Below are positions 16,319 to 24,402 of a stretch of DNA of 40,136 bases, one piece after another. This DNA is from Candidatus Acidiferrales bacterium. GTDB lineage: Bacteria; Acidobacteriota; Terriglobia; Acidiferrales; DATBWB01. The position numbers and the translations under genes were made by a program. The notes below the pieces were generated by a model. That model was not told the DNA's origin. It searched no databases and worked only from the letters and a program-made list of their open reading frames with translations. The DNA is taken from contig DATBWB010000092.1 of the NCBI GenBank assembly GCA_036514995.1, positions 1 to 40,136 of the forward strand, read 5' to 3'. The stretch's first letter is position 1; every line of letters starts with the position of its first letter.

Positions 16319-16918
16319 TCAGATCTCCCGGCGACCTTCGATGGCCTTGAGCATGGTGACTTCATCAGCGAAATCAATGTCGGAGCCGACGGGAATGCCC
16401 ATGGCAATGCGGGTAACGCGGACGCCGAGCGGCTTGAGGAGCTTAGAGAGATAGACAGCAGTCGTTTCGCCCTCGGCCGTCGGATTGGTGGCGACGATGA
16501 TCTCCTGCACTGTGCCGCCCTTCAATCGTTCGAGCAGGCTCTTGATCTTGAGTTGCTCGGGCCCTACCCCCTGCAGCGGGGCAATGGCGCCGCCCAGGAC
16601 GTGATAGAGCCCGTTGAACTGCCGCGTTTTTTCGATGGAAAGGATATTGGGCGGCTCTTCCACCACGCAGATGACATTTCGCGCCCGCGAGACGCCGGAG
16701 CAGTAGAGGCACGGATCCACATCAGTGATGTTGTTGCAGACGGAGCAATAGCGGATTCTCTCTTTGGCTTCGCGAATGGCGTCGGCGAGCGCGCCGGCCT
16801 CCGCATCGGGAGTCCGCAGGATGTGGAAGGCAATGCGTTGCGCGGATTTCTGCCCAATGCCGGGCAGGCGCTTGAGCGCGTCAATCAATCGCGCAATCGG
16901 TTCGGCGTAGTCAGGCAT
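16319..16918 (-). CDS. recR: Recombination mediator protein RecR
   Basis: RecR forms a ring that, with RecF or RecO, loads RecA on gapped DNA. The 199-residue length is standard. The helix-hairpin-helix is in [17 protein letters not shown] (about 17-33), the zinc finger is CSVCNN-x6-CLYC (about 59-74), the Toprim domain starts at [11 protein letters not shown], and [16 protein letters not shown] and [20 protein letters not shown] are at their usual places. ATG 16918 is the family start. It lies downstream of ybaB on the same strand, in the widely conserved dnaX-ybaB-recR order, separated here by 115 bases. Confidence 0.97.
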   Translation of the reverse strand: MPDYAEPIARLIDALKRLPGIGQKSAQRIAFHILRTPDAEAGALADAIREAKERIRYCSVCNNITDVDPCLYCSGVSRARNVICVVEEPPNILSIEKTRQFNGLYHVLGGAIAPLQGVGPEQLKIKSLLERLKGGTVQEIIVATNPTAEGETTAVYLSKLLKPLGVRVTRIAMGIPVGSDIDFADEVTMLKAIEGRREI

Positions 16919-17019
16919 GGACGGAGCTGGACGACAAGCGCTTGGGCGGCGTGGCGGAAGGCGTTAGCTTTCCATCCTTGCCATGTCTCTCATTTCTGTC
17001 AATGTGTTCGAGGTAACCC

Positions 17020-17032
17020 AAGTTGGAACGGC
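17020..17032 (-). repeat. 3'-end short motif, copy 4 (GCCGTTCCAACTT)
   Basis: On the minus strand the 13 bases start one base after the TAA of ybaB, and are sense to it. They are identical to the copy downstream of arsC at 6112-6124. Confidence 0.55.
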
Positions 17033-17033
17033 C

Positions 17034-17360
17034 TTAGAAAAGTCCCGGTATCTTGAGGCCGGCCAGACCGCCCAGACCGCCCGTCAGGTTGCCCATGCGG
17101 CTGGAGAGCTCTTCGTCCACCTTTCGGCTGGCTTCGTTGACCGCGGCGAGAACAAGGTCTTGCAACATTTCCAGGTCAGGCGTTTTCATCAGTTCGGGAT
17201 CAATGCGGACGGTGCGAAGCTGTTTTTGTCCGTTCATCTTGACCACCACCATCCCACCGCCGGACGAAGCTTCCACTTCCAGCTCGTCAATTTGCTTCTG
17301 CATCTGCTCCTGCATCTTTTTCACTTGCATGAGCATTTGCTGCAAGTTGCGCGTTTCCAT
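17034..17360 (-). CDS. ybaB: YbaB/EbfC family nucleoid-associated protein
   Basis: The 108-residue protein has the standard length and layout: an N-terminal coiled helix (NLQQMLMQVKKMQEQMQKQIDELEVEASSGGG), strands VVVKMNGQKQLRTVRIDPELM, and a helix DLVLAAVNEASRKVDEEL, ending in a Gly-rich tail. These proteins form dimers that bind DNA. ATG 17360 is chosen since GAGGA lies ten bases upstream and the family begins there; the 19 codons before it overlap dnaX. It starts four bases after the dnaX stop, so the two are translationally linked. Confidence 0.95.
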   Translation of the reverse strand: METRNLQQMLMQVKKMQEQMQKQIDELEVEASSGGGMVVVKMNGQKQLRTVRIDPELMKTPDLEMLQDLVLAAVNEASRKVDEELSSRMGNLTGGLGGLAGLKIPGLF

Positions 17361-17364
17361 TTCT

Positions 17365-19161
17365 CTATTCCTCGGTGGGGTCGTGGTTTTCGGTGACTTC
17401 CGAGATCCGTCCGCCAAAACTTTTGAGCATGATTCGGACGACCGGGTTTTGCTCGACGCGAGCCGCCAGCTCGCCTTGAAGCGGGTTCACTCCTGCTCTC
17501 TCCCCGGCCTCCAGTCTAACACAAATCCTCTGAGGCTCTCCCAAAACTTGGCCGGCGATCTGACGTAATGTTTCCACGTGTTCACGGCCTTGAAGCATTT
17601 CGGCAAGGGCGTGTTTTTCCTTGGCATAGAAAAGTCGAAGCTCGCCTGCATCCATCTCCCAGCGGCGCGCTTGCTCGAGGATGGCGCCGAGAAATTTTGA
17701 TCGCGAGTAAGCCAACCGCTGAATTTCCTTGACCGGCGACGCCCGGTCGAGCGCCGCAGCCGTCCCGAAGCCTTCGCCCCCATACAGCGGGGCAAGGGCC
17801 GCTTCCGGGATGGGTGCCGGGGCAGGGGCGGCAGCAGCGGCGCCGCCGGACATCACCGGTACCGCCGATACGGCTTCCTGACCCGCTGCCCGGCCGGCTT
17901 CGATGGCCGGAGCAGACTTGAGCGAAGCCGGCGGGCCCGTGGGCGTCGCGCTTGCTTTGCCCCGGCCCGGCTCGCCCGCATCGGGCTCGCGGCCGGAAGA
18001 GGGGGCTTTTGCTGAAGCGGTCCTTGCCGGTTCCCCGCGAAGCTCAGCCAGCGCTTCTTCGAGCGACTTGAGCCGCCCGCTCTGCACCATTCGCAAAAGA
18101 GCCAATTCAAGATGGAGTTGCGGCTCGGGCGACCCCCGAAGATCGTAGTGCGTCCGCATCAAGAGTTGGAAGAAACGCGCCAGGTCCTCCTCGGAAAAGC
18201 TTTCCGCCTGCTCGGCGAGCCGAGGACGCCCATCCGGCGGCGCCTGGATCAACTCACTCTCGCTGCCGCAAACCTTCACCAGCAACAGATTGCGGACGTG
18301 TCGAATGGCCTCACGAACAAAGTGCTCCAGGTTCTGCCCCTCTCGCACCAGCCGATCCACCAGCTCGAGCGCCACCTCGTTCGATTGACTGCGGGTGGCC
18401 TCAATGAGCTGGTCGAGCACTTCCTCCTCGACCACGCCGAGCAGTTGGCGCACCTCCGCCTCGGTGACCTCGCCGGCGCAGTAGGCGATGGCCTGGTCGA
18501 GGAGGGAAAGGCCGTCGCGCATCGATCCCTCGGCAGAGCGCGCAATCACGGCCAGCGCGCCGGGCGCGATGGGAATCTTTTCCTTCCCGGCAATGTCGGC
18601 CATGAGCTCCAGGATTTCGCCATAGGCAAGCGCACGGAAGTGGAAATGCTGGCAACGCGATTGAATTGTTCGCGGCAAGTTGTCCGGCTTGGTGGTCGCC
18701 AGGATGAAAAGGACGTGCGGAGGCGGTTCCTCGAGCGTCTTCAAGAGCGCGTTGAAGGCGTCTTCGGTGAGCTGGTGGGCTTCATCGAGAATGAAAACCT
18801 TGTAGCGGTCGCGGGCGGGCAAGTAGCGAACGTTTTCTCTCAGCTCGCGGATCTGATCAATGCCGCGATTGGAGGCGGCGTCAATCTCAAGGACATCCAC
18901 GGCGTTGCCGGCGGCAATTTCGCGGCAAGACGGGCACTGGCCGCAGGGGCTGATGTTCGGGCCGTTCACGCAGTTGACCGCTTTGGCCAGGATGCGGGCA
19001 GTGGTGGTCTTGCCCACGCCGCGCACGCCGGAAAAGATGTAGGCATGAGCCAGGCGGTTTTGGAGGATGGCGTTCTTGAGCGTTCGCGTGACGTGGCCCT
19101 GGCCGATGACTTCGTCAAAAGTCTGCGGCCGCCATTTTCTGGCGATCACCTGATAGCTCAT
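17365..19161 (-). CDS. dnaX: DNA polymerase III subunit gamma/tau (clamp loader)
   Basis: The 598-residue protein is the ATPase of the replication clamp loader. VIGQGHVTRTLKNAI, Walker A GVRGVGKTT near residue 45, a zinc module (CVNGPNISPCGQCPSC), DEAH-like Walker B in VFILDEAHQLTEDAFNALLKTLEEPP and the SRC finger (TIQSRCQHF) are all intact. A Pro/Ala-rich linker (about 375-465) leads to a tau-like C-terminal domain. I found no A-AAA-AAG slippery heptamer, so internal frameshifting to gamma is not supported. The SRP RNA gene lies just upstream on the same strand, a frequent bacterial arrangement. Confidence 0.96.
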   Translation of the reverse strand: MSYQVIARKWRPQTFDEVIGQGHVTRTLKNAILQNRLAHAYIFSGVRGVGKTTTARILAKAVNCVNGPNISPCGQCPSCREIAAGNAVDVLEIDAASNRGIDQIRELRENVRYLPARDRYKVFILDEAHQLTEDAFNALLKTLEEPPPHVLFILATTKPDNLPRTIQSRCQHFHFRALAYGEILELMADIAGKEKIPIAPGALAVIARSAEGSMRDGLSLLDQAIAYCAGEVTEAEVRQLLGVVEEEVLDQLIEATRSQSNEVALELVDRLVREGQNLEHFVREAIRHVRNLLLVKVCGSESELIQAPPDGRPRLAEQAESFSEEDLARFFQLLMRTHYDLRGSPEPQLHLELALLRMVQSGRLKSLEEALAELRGEPARTASAKAPSSGREPDAGEPGRGKASATPTGPPASLKSAPAIEAGRAAGQEAVSAVPVMSGGAAAAAPAPAPIPEAALAPLYGGEGFGTAAALDRASPVKEIQRLAYSRSKFLGAILEQARRWEMDAGELRLFYAKEKHALAEMLQGREHVETLRQIAGQVLGEPQRICVRLEAGERAGVNPLQGELAARVEQNPVVRIMLKSFGGRISEVTENHDPTEE

Positions 19162-19208
19162 GGGTCAGGCCCGAATGCGGGCAAGGAATGAGTCCGGAGG
19201 GCGGTTGA

Positions 19209-19309
19209 AGACTTCGGGTCCTCTGCGGCACACGGAAGGACCCGCTACCGTTGCTTCCTTCCGGACCTGGCGGGTTTCACGGGGTTCCGTTGCACAGAGC
19301 CCGAAGTCT
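19209..19309 (-). ncRNA. ffs: Signal recognition particle RNA (bacterial small / 4.5S type)
   Basis: On the minus strand the sequence holds the SRP core: CCAGGTCCGGAAGGAAGCA, the GGAA-type apical tetraloop with its asymmetric loop, followed by ACGGTAGCGGG. Outer stems close it: AGACTTCGGG and CCCGAAGTCT pair over ten bases at the ends (19300-19309 with 19209-19218). GGCGG and CCGCC at 19200-19204 and 19312-19316 may extend the stem, so the ends could be several bases further out. The RNA pairs with Ffh to target nascent membrane proteins. Its place directly upstream of dnaX is typical. Confidence 0.95.
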
Positions 19310-19343
19310 CGCCGCCGTGCAAGCCGAAACTCGCACGTCCGGC

Positions 19344-19372
19344 ATGCTATCACGCACCTATGGGGTGCGCAA
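19344..19372 (-). promoter_or_regulatory. Candidate sigma-70 promoter for the SRP RNA
   Basis: Minus-strand TTGCGC (19367-19372), a 17-base spacer and TAGCAT (19344-19349). Each hexamer matches four of six consensus bases. The predicted start is about 28 bases before the closing stem, implying a processed or longer 5' end. Confidence 0.4.
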
Positions 19373-19443
19373 GAGAACCGGCATAAAGCAAAGAGACAAA
19401 GACACGGAGGGGCAGGAGGAGAGAGCATCGGCGATCGTGCCGC

Positions 19444-19671
19444 TTACCAGCGCGGCATGAGAAAGAGGGCATTGGTGCCGCCGCAGGCCTCGCACTCGCG
19501 GGCAAAATTGGAATTGGCCGAAATCCAATAGGCCTGGCACTCACGGCAGGCACTCGCCGATCTTCTTTCACATTCGAGGCAAATTTCATCGGCGGGGACA
19601 AGGTGCTCCCCGAGGTAATCGTCCAGCGGTACGGTCTTGTGGCAGCGACGGCATTCGATGGCGGCGAGCAT
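19444..19671 (-). CDS. Small double zinc-ribbon protein, 75 residues
   Basis: Four CxxC pairs stand in 75 residues: CRRC, CLEC, CREC and CEAC, enough for two zinc sites. Between the first two lies a short acidic stretch (DDYLGEHLVPADE). No DNA-binding or enzymatic domain is recognised; such proteins may be adaptors or rubredoxin-like metal carriers. ATG 19671 is chosen because GGGAGGA lies seven bases before it; an in-frame ATG six codons earlier has no such site. It is downstream of the transketolase gene on the same strand with a 44-base gap. The function is unknown. Confidence 0.75.
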   Translation of the reverse strand: MLAAIECRRCHKTVPLDDYLGEHLVPADEICLECERRSASACRECQAYWISANSNFARECEACGGTNALFLMPRW

Positions 19672-19715
19672 AAATTCCTCCCCTGGCAACCGTTGTCCCT
19701 AGCTGTCTCACCGGG

Positions 19716-21752
19716 TCATGAAGGCTTGACTCCCGCTCTGACTTTCTGGTCGTAAAGCGACTTCGCCTTGGCGGCAATGTGTTCTCCGGTGAGGCCAAAG
19801 GTTTGCACCAGCTCCCAGGGTTTTCCGGAGACGCCGAACCTGTCCTGGACGCCGACCATGTCAAACAAGAGCGGCCTTGAGAATTTTCGGCGCGACCTGA
19901 GAATGGCTCCGGCGATGATGTTTCCAAAGCCTCCCACCTGGTGCTCCTCGGCGGTCACCACCACTTGCGTCTCTTCGGCGGCCCGCACCGCCGCCTCGGT
20001 GTCCAACGGCTTCACGGTGTGCATATTCACGATGCGGGTTTCGATCGCGAAGTTTTCTTTGAGGATCCAAGCCGCCCGCATGGCTTCCGGCACCATCGGC
20101 CCGCAAGCGATGATGCTCACGTCTTCCTCCTCGCTCGGATAGCCGGAGGCGAGGCAGGTCTCAAATGCCTCCAGGAATCGCGGCTTTTCCCCTCGATACC
20201 GAAGGATGTTGGCGACGCCAAACAGGTAGGGTGTATCCCTGGTAGTGACGATGGGCGTGGCTTCCCGGGCAAAGCGGATGTAGGCCGGCCCCACGATGTC
20301 CAGGAGACACGCGATGGTTGTCCTCTCCGTCTCGATGGAATCGCACGGTACGGCAACGTGCATGTTCGGCAGGATGGTCATCAGGGAGATTTCTTCGAGC
20401 GACTGGTGCGTGGCTCCGTCCGGTCCAACCGAGATGCCGCCATGGGCGCCGGCAATCTTGACGTTCAGGTTGGAATAGCAGACGGTGGTTCGCAGTTGGT
20501 CCCAGCATCGCCCGGAAGCAAAGACGCCATACGTGCCGGTGACCGGAATCAATCCCTCCTTGGCCAAGCCGGCAGCCACTCCCGTCATGTTCTGCTCGGC
20601 GATGCCCACGCTGAAGACGCGCTTCTTCCGCTCCGGGTGTTTGGCTTCAAAATCGGTGATCCGGATGGAGCCGGAAATATCGGCATGAATGGTCACCACC
20701 CGCTCGTCGGCGCCGGCGATCTCCAGGCCCCTGCCGAAACCCATGCGCGTCGAGTCCATCTCCACCTTCATGTTCGCTTGTGCGTTCCACCAGTAATCGC
20801 GGCTGAACTTGGGGATGGAATCTTTTGCCCGGCGAGCCACCTGGCTGGCGTTTCTGGCCGCCTTCTCGAGCAGAGCGTCAATGCGTTCGCGCGGCAAGGC
20901 GGGGACGCTGTATTCGGAAATCGCCTTCTCAAACTGCTCCTTGTTGGGCGCCAGCCCGTGCCAGCCGGCTTCGTTTTCCATGAAGGAAACGCCCTTGCCT
21001 TTGACCGTATGGGCGATGATCACAGTCGGTTTGCCGACGAGCGTCTTGGCCTTCTCGAGCGCCGCTACGATATCCTCCATGTTGTGGCCGTCTATCTCCA
21101 GCACGTGCCAGTTGAAGGCTCGATACTTTTCAGCGATGGGATCAATGTTCATCACGTCGCGAACCCAACCGTCAATCTGCAACTCGTTCTTGTCCACGAT
21201 GCCGGTAAGATTGTCGAGTTGGTAATGGCCGGCGGCCATCGCCGCCTCCCAGATGTTTCCTTCCTGCTGCTCGCCGTCTCCCATGATGCAATAGACGCGA
21301 TAGGAGCGGCCGAGGAGCTTCCCGGCCAGGGCATTCCCCACAGCAATCCCGAGTCCTTGACCGAGCGAGCCGCTGGACACCTCGACGCCGGGCACCTTCA
21401 GCCAGTTGGGATGACCTTCAAAGCCGGAGCCGAGCTGCCGCAACAGGACGGTATCTTCGAGAGGGAAATATCCCGACTTGGCAAGACCGATATAGAGCGC
21501 GGGCGCCTTGTGGCCGGCCGAGAAAAATACCCGGTCGCGATCCGGCCAGAGCGGGTCACGGGGATTGTGGTTGAGAACATTGAGATAGAGTGCCGCAACG
21601 ACGTCCATGATCGAAAGCGTGCCCCCGGGATGACCCGATCCAGCCGCAAAGATGTCAATCAGATCAAATGCCCGCATCTCATAAGCCGCCTCTCGGAGTT
21701 CGTCGAGGCTCAATTTGGGACCAAGCGTTTTGTTCGCGCCGGTGACTTTCAT
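19716..21752 (-). CDS. tkt: Transketolase (single-chain)
   Basis: Transketolase moves two-carbon ketol units between sugar phosphates with thiamine diphosphate. The 678-residue protein contains both halves. The N-terminal part has GHPGGTLSIMDVVAALY, SSGSLGQGLGIAVG, and the ThDP/metal motif GDGEQQEGNIWEAAM near residue 145. The middle part has DISGS and FSVGIAEQNMTGVAAGLA, where the Glu activates the cofactor. The C-terminal domain follows from about 540. The sequence resembles fused archaeal or actinobacterial-type transketolases more than E. coli TktA. AGGAGG is ten bases before ATG 21752. No pentose phosphate partner gene is adjacent. Confidence 0.93.
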   Translation of the reverse strand: MKVTGANKTLGPKLSLDELREAAYEMRAFDLIDIFAAGSGHPGGTLSIMDVVAALYLNVLNHNPRDPLWPDRDRVFFSAGHKAPALYIGLAKSGYFPLEDTVLLRQLGSGFEGHPNWLKVPGVEVSSGSLGQGLGIAVGNALAGKLLGRSYRVYCIMGDGEQQEGNIWEAAMAAGHYQLDNLTGIVDKNELQIDGWVRDVMNIDPIAEKYRAFNWHVLEIDGHNMEDIVAALEKAKTLVGKPTVIIAHTVKGKGVSFMENEAGWHGLAPNKEQFEKAISEYSVPALPRERIDALLEKAARNASQVARRAKDSIPKFSRDYWWNAQANMKVEMDSTRMGFGRGLEIAGADERVVTIHADISGSIRITDFEAKHPERKKRVFSVGIAEQNMTGVAAGLAKEGLIPVTGTYGVFASGRCWDQLRTTVCYSNLNVKIAGAHGGISVGPDGATHQSLEEISLMTILPNMHVAVPCDSIETERTTIACLLDIVGPAYIRFAREATPIVTTRDTPYLFGVANILRYRGEKPRFLEAFETCLASGYPSEEEDVSIIACGPMVPEAMRAAWILKENFAIETRIVNMHTVKPLDTEAAVRAAEETQVVVTAEEHQVGGFGNIIAGAILRSRRKFSRPLLFDMVGVQDRFGVSGKPWELVQTFGLTGEHIAAKAKSLYDQKVRAGVKPS

Positions 21753-22112
21753 GGTCTTGTGTCCTCCTGAGAACAAATCACCTGAAAACAAAGCAATCGT
21801 CCCCGCAGGCTCGTGAGCCATCCGGGCATGTGCGAGCCATGCTGAAAATGGGGCGGCTTTGTCCTGCTTGTGCGGGCGACGACCTCGCCGTACAGGCGAG
21901 GAGGAACCGGTGGGCAAACCGGCCGATACCGGCCAGCCTGATTATGTTCGCATACTCGCACCGGGCTGCCAAGTGGTTAACCCGAAATGGCTGTGCCCTT
22001 CAGGGAGAATGCTCCAACGTCTGGCCAGCGAGTTTCCACCTGCCTAGCAACCTCACCTCGACCATGAGCATCTATTCAATGAGTTCAGCCCATCCCTTGA
22101 GGAGGAAGAAGA
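21753..22112. other. Intergenic region between divergent tkt and an exported-protein gene
   Basis: I see no convincing gene in these 360 bases. CCTCGCC and GGCGAGG around 21893 form a seven-base hairpin with a five-base loop, followed by a second GC-rich stem region. It must contain promoters for two divergent genes, but no strong -35/-10 pair stands out. A riboswitch was considered and not supported. Confidence 0.4.
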
Positions 22113-22625
22113 ATGCGAAACAAATTTGTGGTGGCGGTTCTATCAGCGGTCATCTCGCTGCCTTTTGCCGCCAGCCTGGCGGCGCAGGGACATGGCGGTG
22201 GTCAGGGCGGAGGTCAGGGCAAGCCGGGCGGGCATCCGATGGGAGGTCCCGGCGGAAGGCCGGAAATGGGGCGGCCAGGCTCGCCAATGGACCGGCCATC
22301 ACACAGGGAGATGACCCAACAGCCGCTCAGGGATTCTCAGATCAATGGCGGCGCTTTCCGCATGCTTGAAAAGACCACCAGCCTCAATTCCCAGCAGCTT
22401 CAAGAGCTCTACCAGTCGAGTGGCGCCAAGAACTTCGGTCAGTTCACCTCAGCCATTGTTGTCTCAAAAAACCTGAACCTGGATCGCGCGGCAGTGCTGG
22501 AAGGGCTCAAAACCATGAGCCTCGGTGAAACCCTGCAATCGCTTGGCGTGAACAAGGAGAAGGCCAGGGAGGCTATCTCCGAGGCCAAGCACCAGGTGAG
22601 AGAAGCCGAGAAGAACCGCGGGTGA
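22113..22625 (+). CDS. Exported Gly/Pro/Met-rich hypothetical protein
   Basis: The predicted protein has 170 residues. MRNKFVVAVLSAVISLPFAASLAAQ is a signal peptide with an A-x-A site. Residues 26-65 are low-complexity (GHGGGQGGGQGKPGG, repeated Met, Arg and Pro) and likely disordered. The C-terminal half is helical: LNSQQLQELYQSSGAKNFGQFTSAIVVSKNL and LQSLGVNKEKAREAISEAKHQV. I do not recognise the domain. GAGGAGGAAG lies before ATG 22113. It is a single gene divergent from tkt and convergent with the YVTN gene. It is probably periplasmic; a metal- or surface-binding role of the Gly/His/Met part is speculation. Confidence 0.75.
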   Translation: MRNKFVVAVLSAVISLPFAASLAAQGHGGGQGGGQGKPGGHPMGGPGGRPEMGRPGSPMDRPSHREMTQQPLRDSQINGGAFRMLEKTTSLNSQQLQELYQSSGAKNFGQFTSAIVVSKNLNLDRAAVLEGLKTMSLGETLQSLGVNKEKAREAISEAKHQVREAEKNRG

Positions 22626-22641
22626 CGGGGAGATTATTGGC

Positions 22642-22696
22642 GACCGGAGGTTCACGGCAAGACCGCGTCTGTGTCCGCCTGACCGTGGCCTCCGTC
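22642..22696. terminator. Bidirectional terminator-like hairpin between convergent genes
   Basis: GACCGGAGG-TT-CACGG (22642-22657) pairs with CCGTG-G-CCTCCGTC (22683-22696), with one bulge and one small internal loop. It lies between the stops at 22625 and 22704 and is followed on the plus strand by ATTATTCC. Confidence 0.5.
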
Positions 22697-22703
22697 ATTA
22701 TTC

Positions 22704-23672
22704 CTACGGCACCCAGGCCATGCCGTCCGGCTCGATCCCGGGCGAAAAAGTAGCGACAACCTTCCCGGTACTGAGGTCAATCACGGAGATGTGATTGGAC
22801 ATCGTATTGGCGACAAATGCTCGCTGGCCGTCGGGGGTGACGAGGATCCCGACCGGTGTCGAGCCGGCTTCGATTTCGTCAATCGGTTTGCGGGTGGCAA
22901 CGTCGAAGAGCATGACCTTGTTCGATCGGGCAAGAGAAACCAGCGCCGCCTTGCCATCGGGCTGGAACTTGACCCGGATGGGCATCAGACCGCCCGAGGG
23001 AAATGACGCGGTGACCGCGTCGTTGGCTGCGTCGATGACGGAGAGGGTATTTGCCTCGCGGTTCGTCACCCAGACCCAGCGCCCGTCAGGGGACAGGTCA
23101 ATGCCCTCGGCGCCCTTGCCGGTGACAAGGTTCTTGACCACCTTGGTTTTCCTGTCCACCACGCTGACCGTGCCTGAGCCGATGTTGGCAACGTAGAGTT
23201 TGTTTTCATCGGCCGAGGGCACCACCATGTGGCTCACCTCCTGACCGGTCAAGAAACTTTCTACGACCTTGCCGGTCGCCGCGTCCACCCCGATGACCGA
23301 CTGGTTGGCTTCGCAGGTAACCCAGACGAGCTTCCCGTCCCGGCTGACGTGAATGCCGTGCGGCCGGCGAAATTCCCCCAGGTCAATGGTGCGGAGAACG
23401 CTTCTCGCGCGGATATCAATCACCGTGAGCGTATGCCCCGGGTTATCGCGCGTGCCGTAGTTGGCCACGTAGGCCAGGCGGCCGTCGGGTGAAACCGCAA
23501 CCTCGTGCGGCCCGGCGCCCGTCGGCAACTTCGCGCCCACCTCGTAAGTCCTGGCATCGACAAAAACAGCGGTGTTGTCGGTTTTGTTGAGCACCAGCAG
23601 CGATGACCCCGCCAGGAGCGGCAAGGGAAGCAGCAAGACAAAAACCGCAAACCATTCCTTTGCCAGCATCAT
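22704..23672 (-). CDS. Secreted YVTN-type beta-propeller protein
   Basis: The 322-residue protein starts with a signal peptide (MMLAKEWFAVFVLLLPLPLLAG). About seven propeller blades follow, each with the pattern SPDGRLAYVANYG or LYVANIGSGTVSVVD, and paired strands such as HTLTVIDIRARSVLRTIDLG. It belongs to the YncE/lactonase-like group that binds proteins or small molecules outside the cytoplasm. No catalytic motif is evident. ATG 23672 is preferred, with GAGGAGA upstream; the frame continues upstream only because it crosses the tRNA-Ser gene in antisense. It is convergent with the Gly-rich exported protein gene. Confidence 0.85.
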   Translation of the reverse strand: MMLAKEWFAVFVLLLPLPLLAGSSLLVLNKTDNTAVFVDARTYEVGAKLPTGAGPHEVAVSPDGRLAYVANYGTRDNPGHTLTVIDIRARSVLRTIDLGEFRRPHGIHVSRDGKLVWVTCEANQSVIGVDAATGKVVESFLTGQEVSHMVVPSADENKLYVANIGSGTVSVVDRKTKVVKNLVTGKGAEGIDLSPDGRWVWVTNREANTLSVIDAANDAVTASFPSGGLMPIRVKFQPDGKAALVSLARSNKVMLFDVATRKPIDEIEAGSTPVGILVTPDGQRAFVANTMSNHISVIDLSTGKVVATFSPGIEPDGMAWVP

Positions 23673-23754
23673 GTTTTCTTCTCCTCTTCTTGCGATGGGC
23701 ATCTTACCATCCGGCTTGCCGGGCTGAGTCTCTTTTGTTATCGTCGGGGGAAGC

Positions 23755-23844
<90 letters not shown>

Positions 23845-23951
23845 TGAACCGTATGGCTCATGGCTCCGGCACTGGGGAAGGGCTCGCCCTCCGATTCGGG
23901 TTCACAACCGGATCTTCAATCTTTCAACCTTTGGGAGGAGGTAACTGGACG

Positions 23952-24347
23952 ATGGGCAGAAGCATTCTCTCCGTGATTGTGGGATACCTGGTGATGGCAA
24001 TCGCCATCATGGCTCTCTTCGCGATCTGGTTCCGAGGAAAGGTGACGCCACCGAGTGATGGGTTCATGCTGTTTAGTCTCGGTTACGGCTTCGTCTTCGC
24101 CGTCGTCGGAGGATATGTAACCGCCATGATCGCCAAGCATTCCGAGATGAAGCACGCAATGGCCCTAGCCGTCTTTTCGGTGTTGATGGGCATCGTTTCG
24201 ATGGTTGCTTCGGCGGGGCAGGAGCCCTTCTGGTATCAGATCGCAAACATGGTGGTGATGGTGTCCGCTGTGGTGCTGGGAGGCTACTTGAGGGTCCGTC
24301 AGGTGAGGAAGGCGAGGGGGCCAGGCGGCCTGGGCACTACAGCCTAA
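23952..24347 (+). CDS. Small membrane protein of unknown function
   Basis: The predicted protein has 131 residues with four hydrophobic segments: ILSVIVGYLVMAIAIMALFAIW (5-26), LFSLGYGFVFAVVGGYVTAM (38-57), MALAVFSVLMGIVSMVAS (68-85) and IANMVVMVSAVVLGGYL (96-112). The tail is positively charged (RVRQVRKARG), suggesting a cytoplasmic C-terminus. No family name can be given. ATG 23952 is supported by GGGAGGAGGT 11-20 bases upstream; an earlier in-frame start would lie within the tRNA. It is upstream of the ankyrin gene by 55 bases. Confidence 0.75.
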   Translation: MGRSILSVIVGYLVMAIAIMALFAIWFRGKVTPPSDGFMLFSLGYGFVFAVVGGYVTAMIAKHSEMKHAMALAVFSVLMGIVSMVASAGQEPFWYQIANMVVMVSAVVLGGYLRVRQVRKARGPGGLGTTA

Positions 24348-24402
24348 GCTAAGAACAGTTGATCCCTGGGAAAAGCAATCTTCAGGCTAGAAGGCCGCAA
24401 AC

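Noticed and set aside
17365-19161. Programmed frameshift in dnaX producing gamma
   Set aside because: No A-AAA-AAG-type slippery heptamer with a following stem was found between the ATPase and tau-like regions.
19941-21770. 609-codon open frame on the plus strand opposite transketolase
   Set aside because: It mirrors the transketolase codons, has no domain, and transketolase motifs are complete on the minus strand.
21860-22100. Riboswitch upstream of the Gly-rich exported protein or transketolase
   Set aside because: Hairpins exist, but I could not match a complete conserved core of SAM, cobalamin, guanidine, c-di-GMP or other class; the downstream gene gives no hint.
22113-22625. Gly-rich segment as a tandem repeat or CRISPR-like array
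   Set aside because: The repeats are short, irregular GGxGG codon runs inside a coding frame with signal peptide; there are no spacers.
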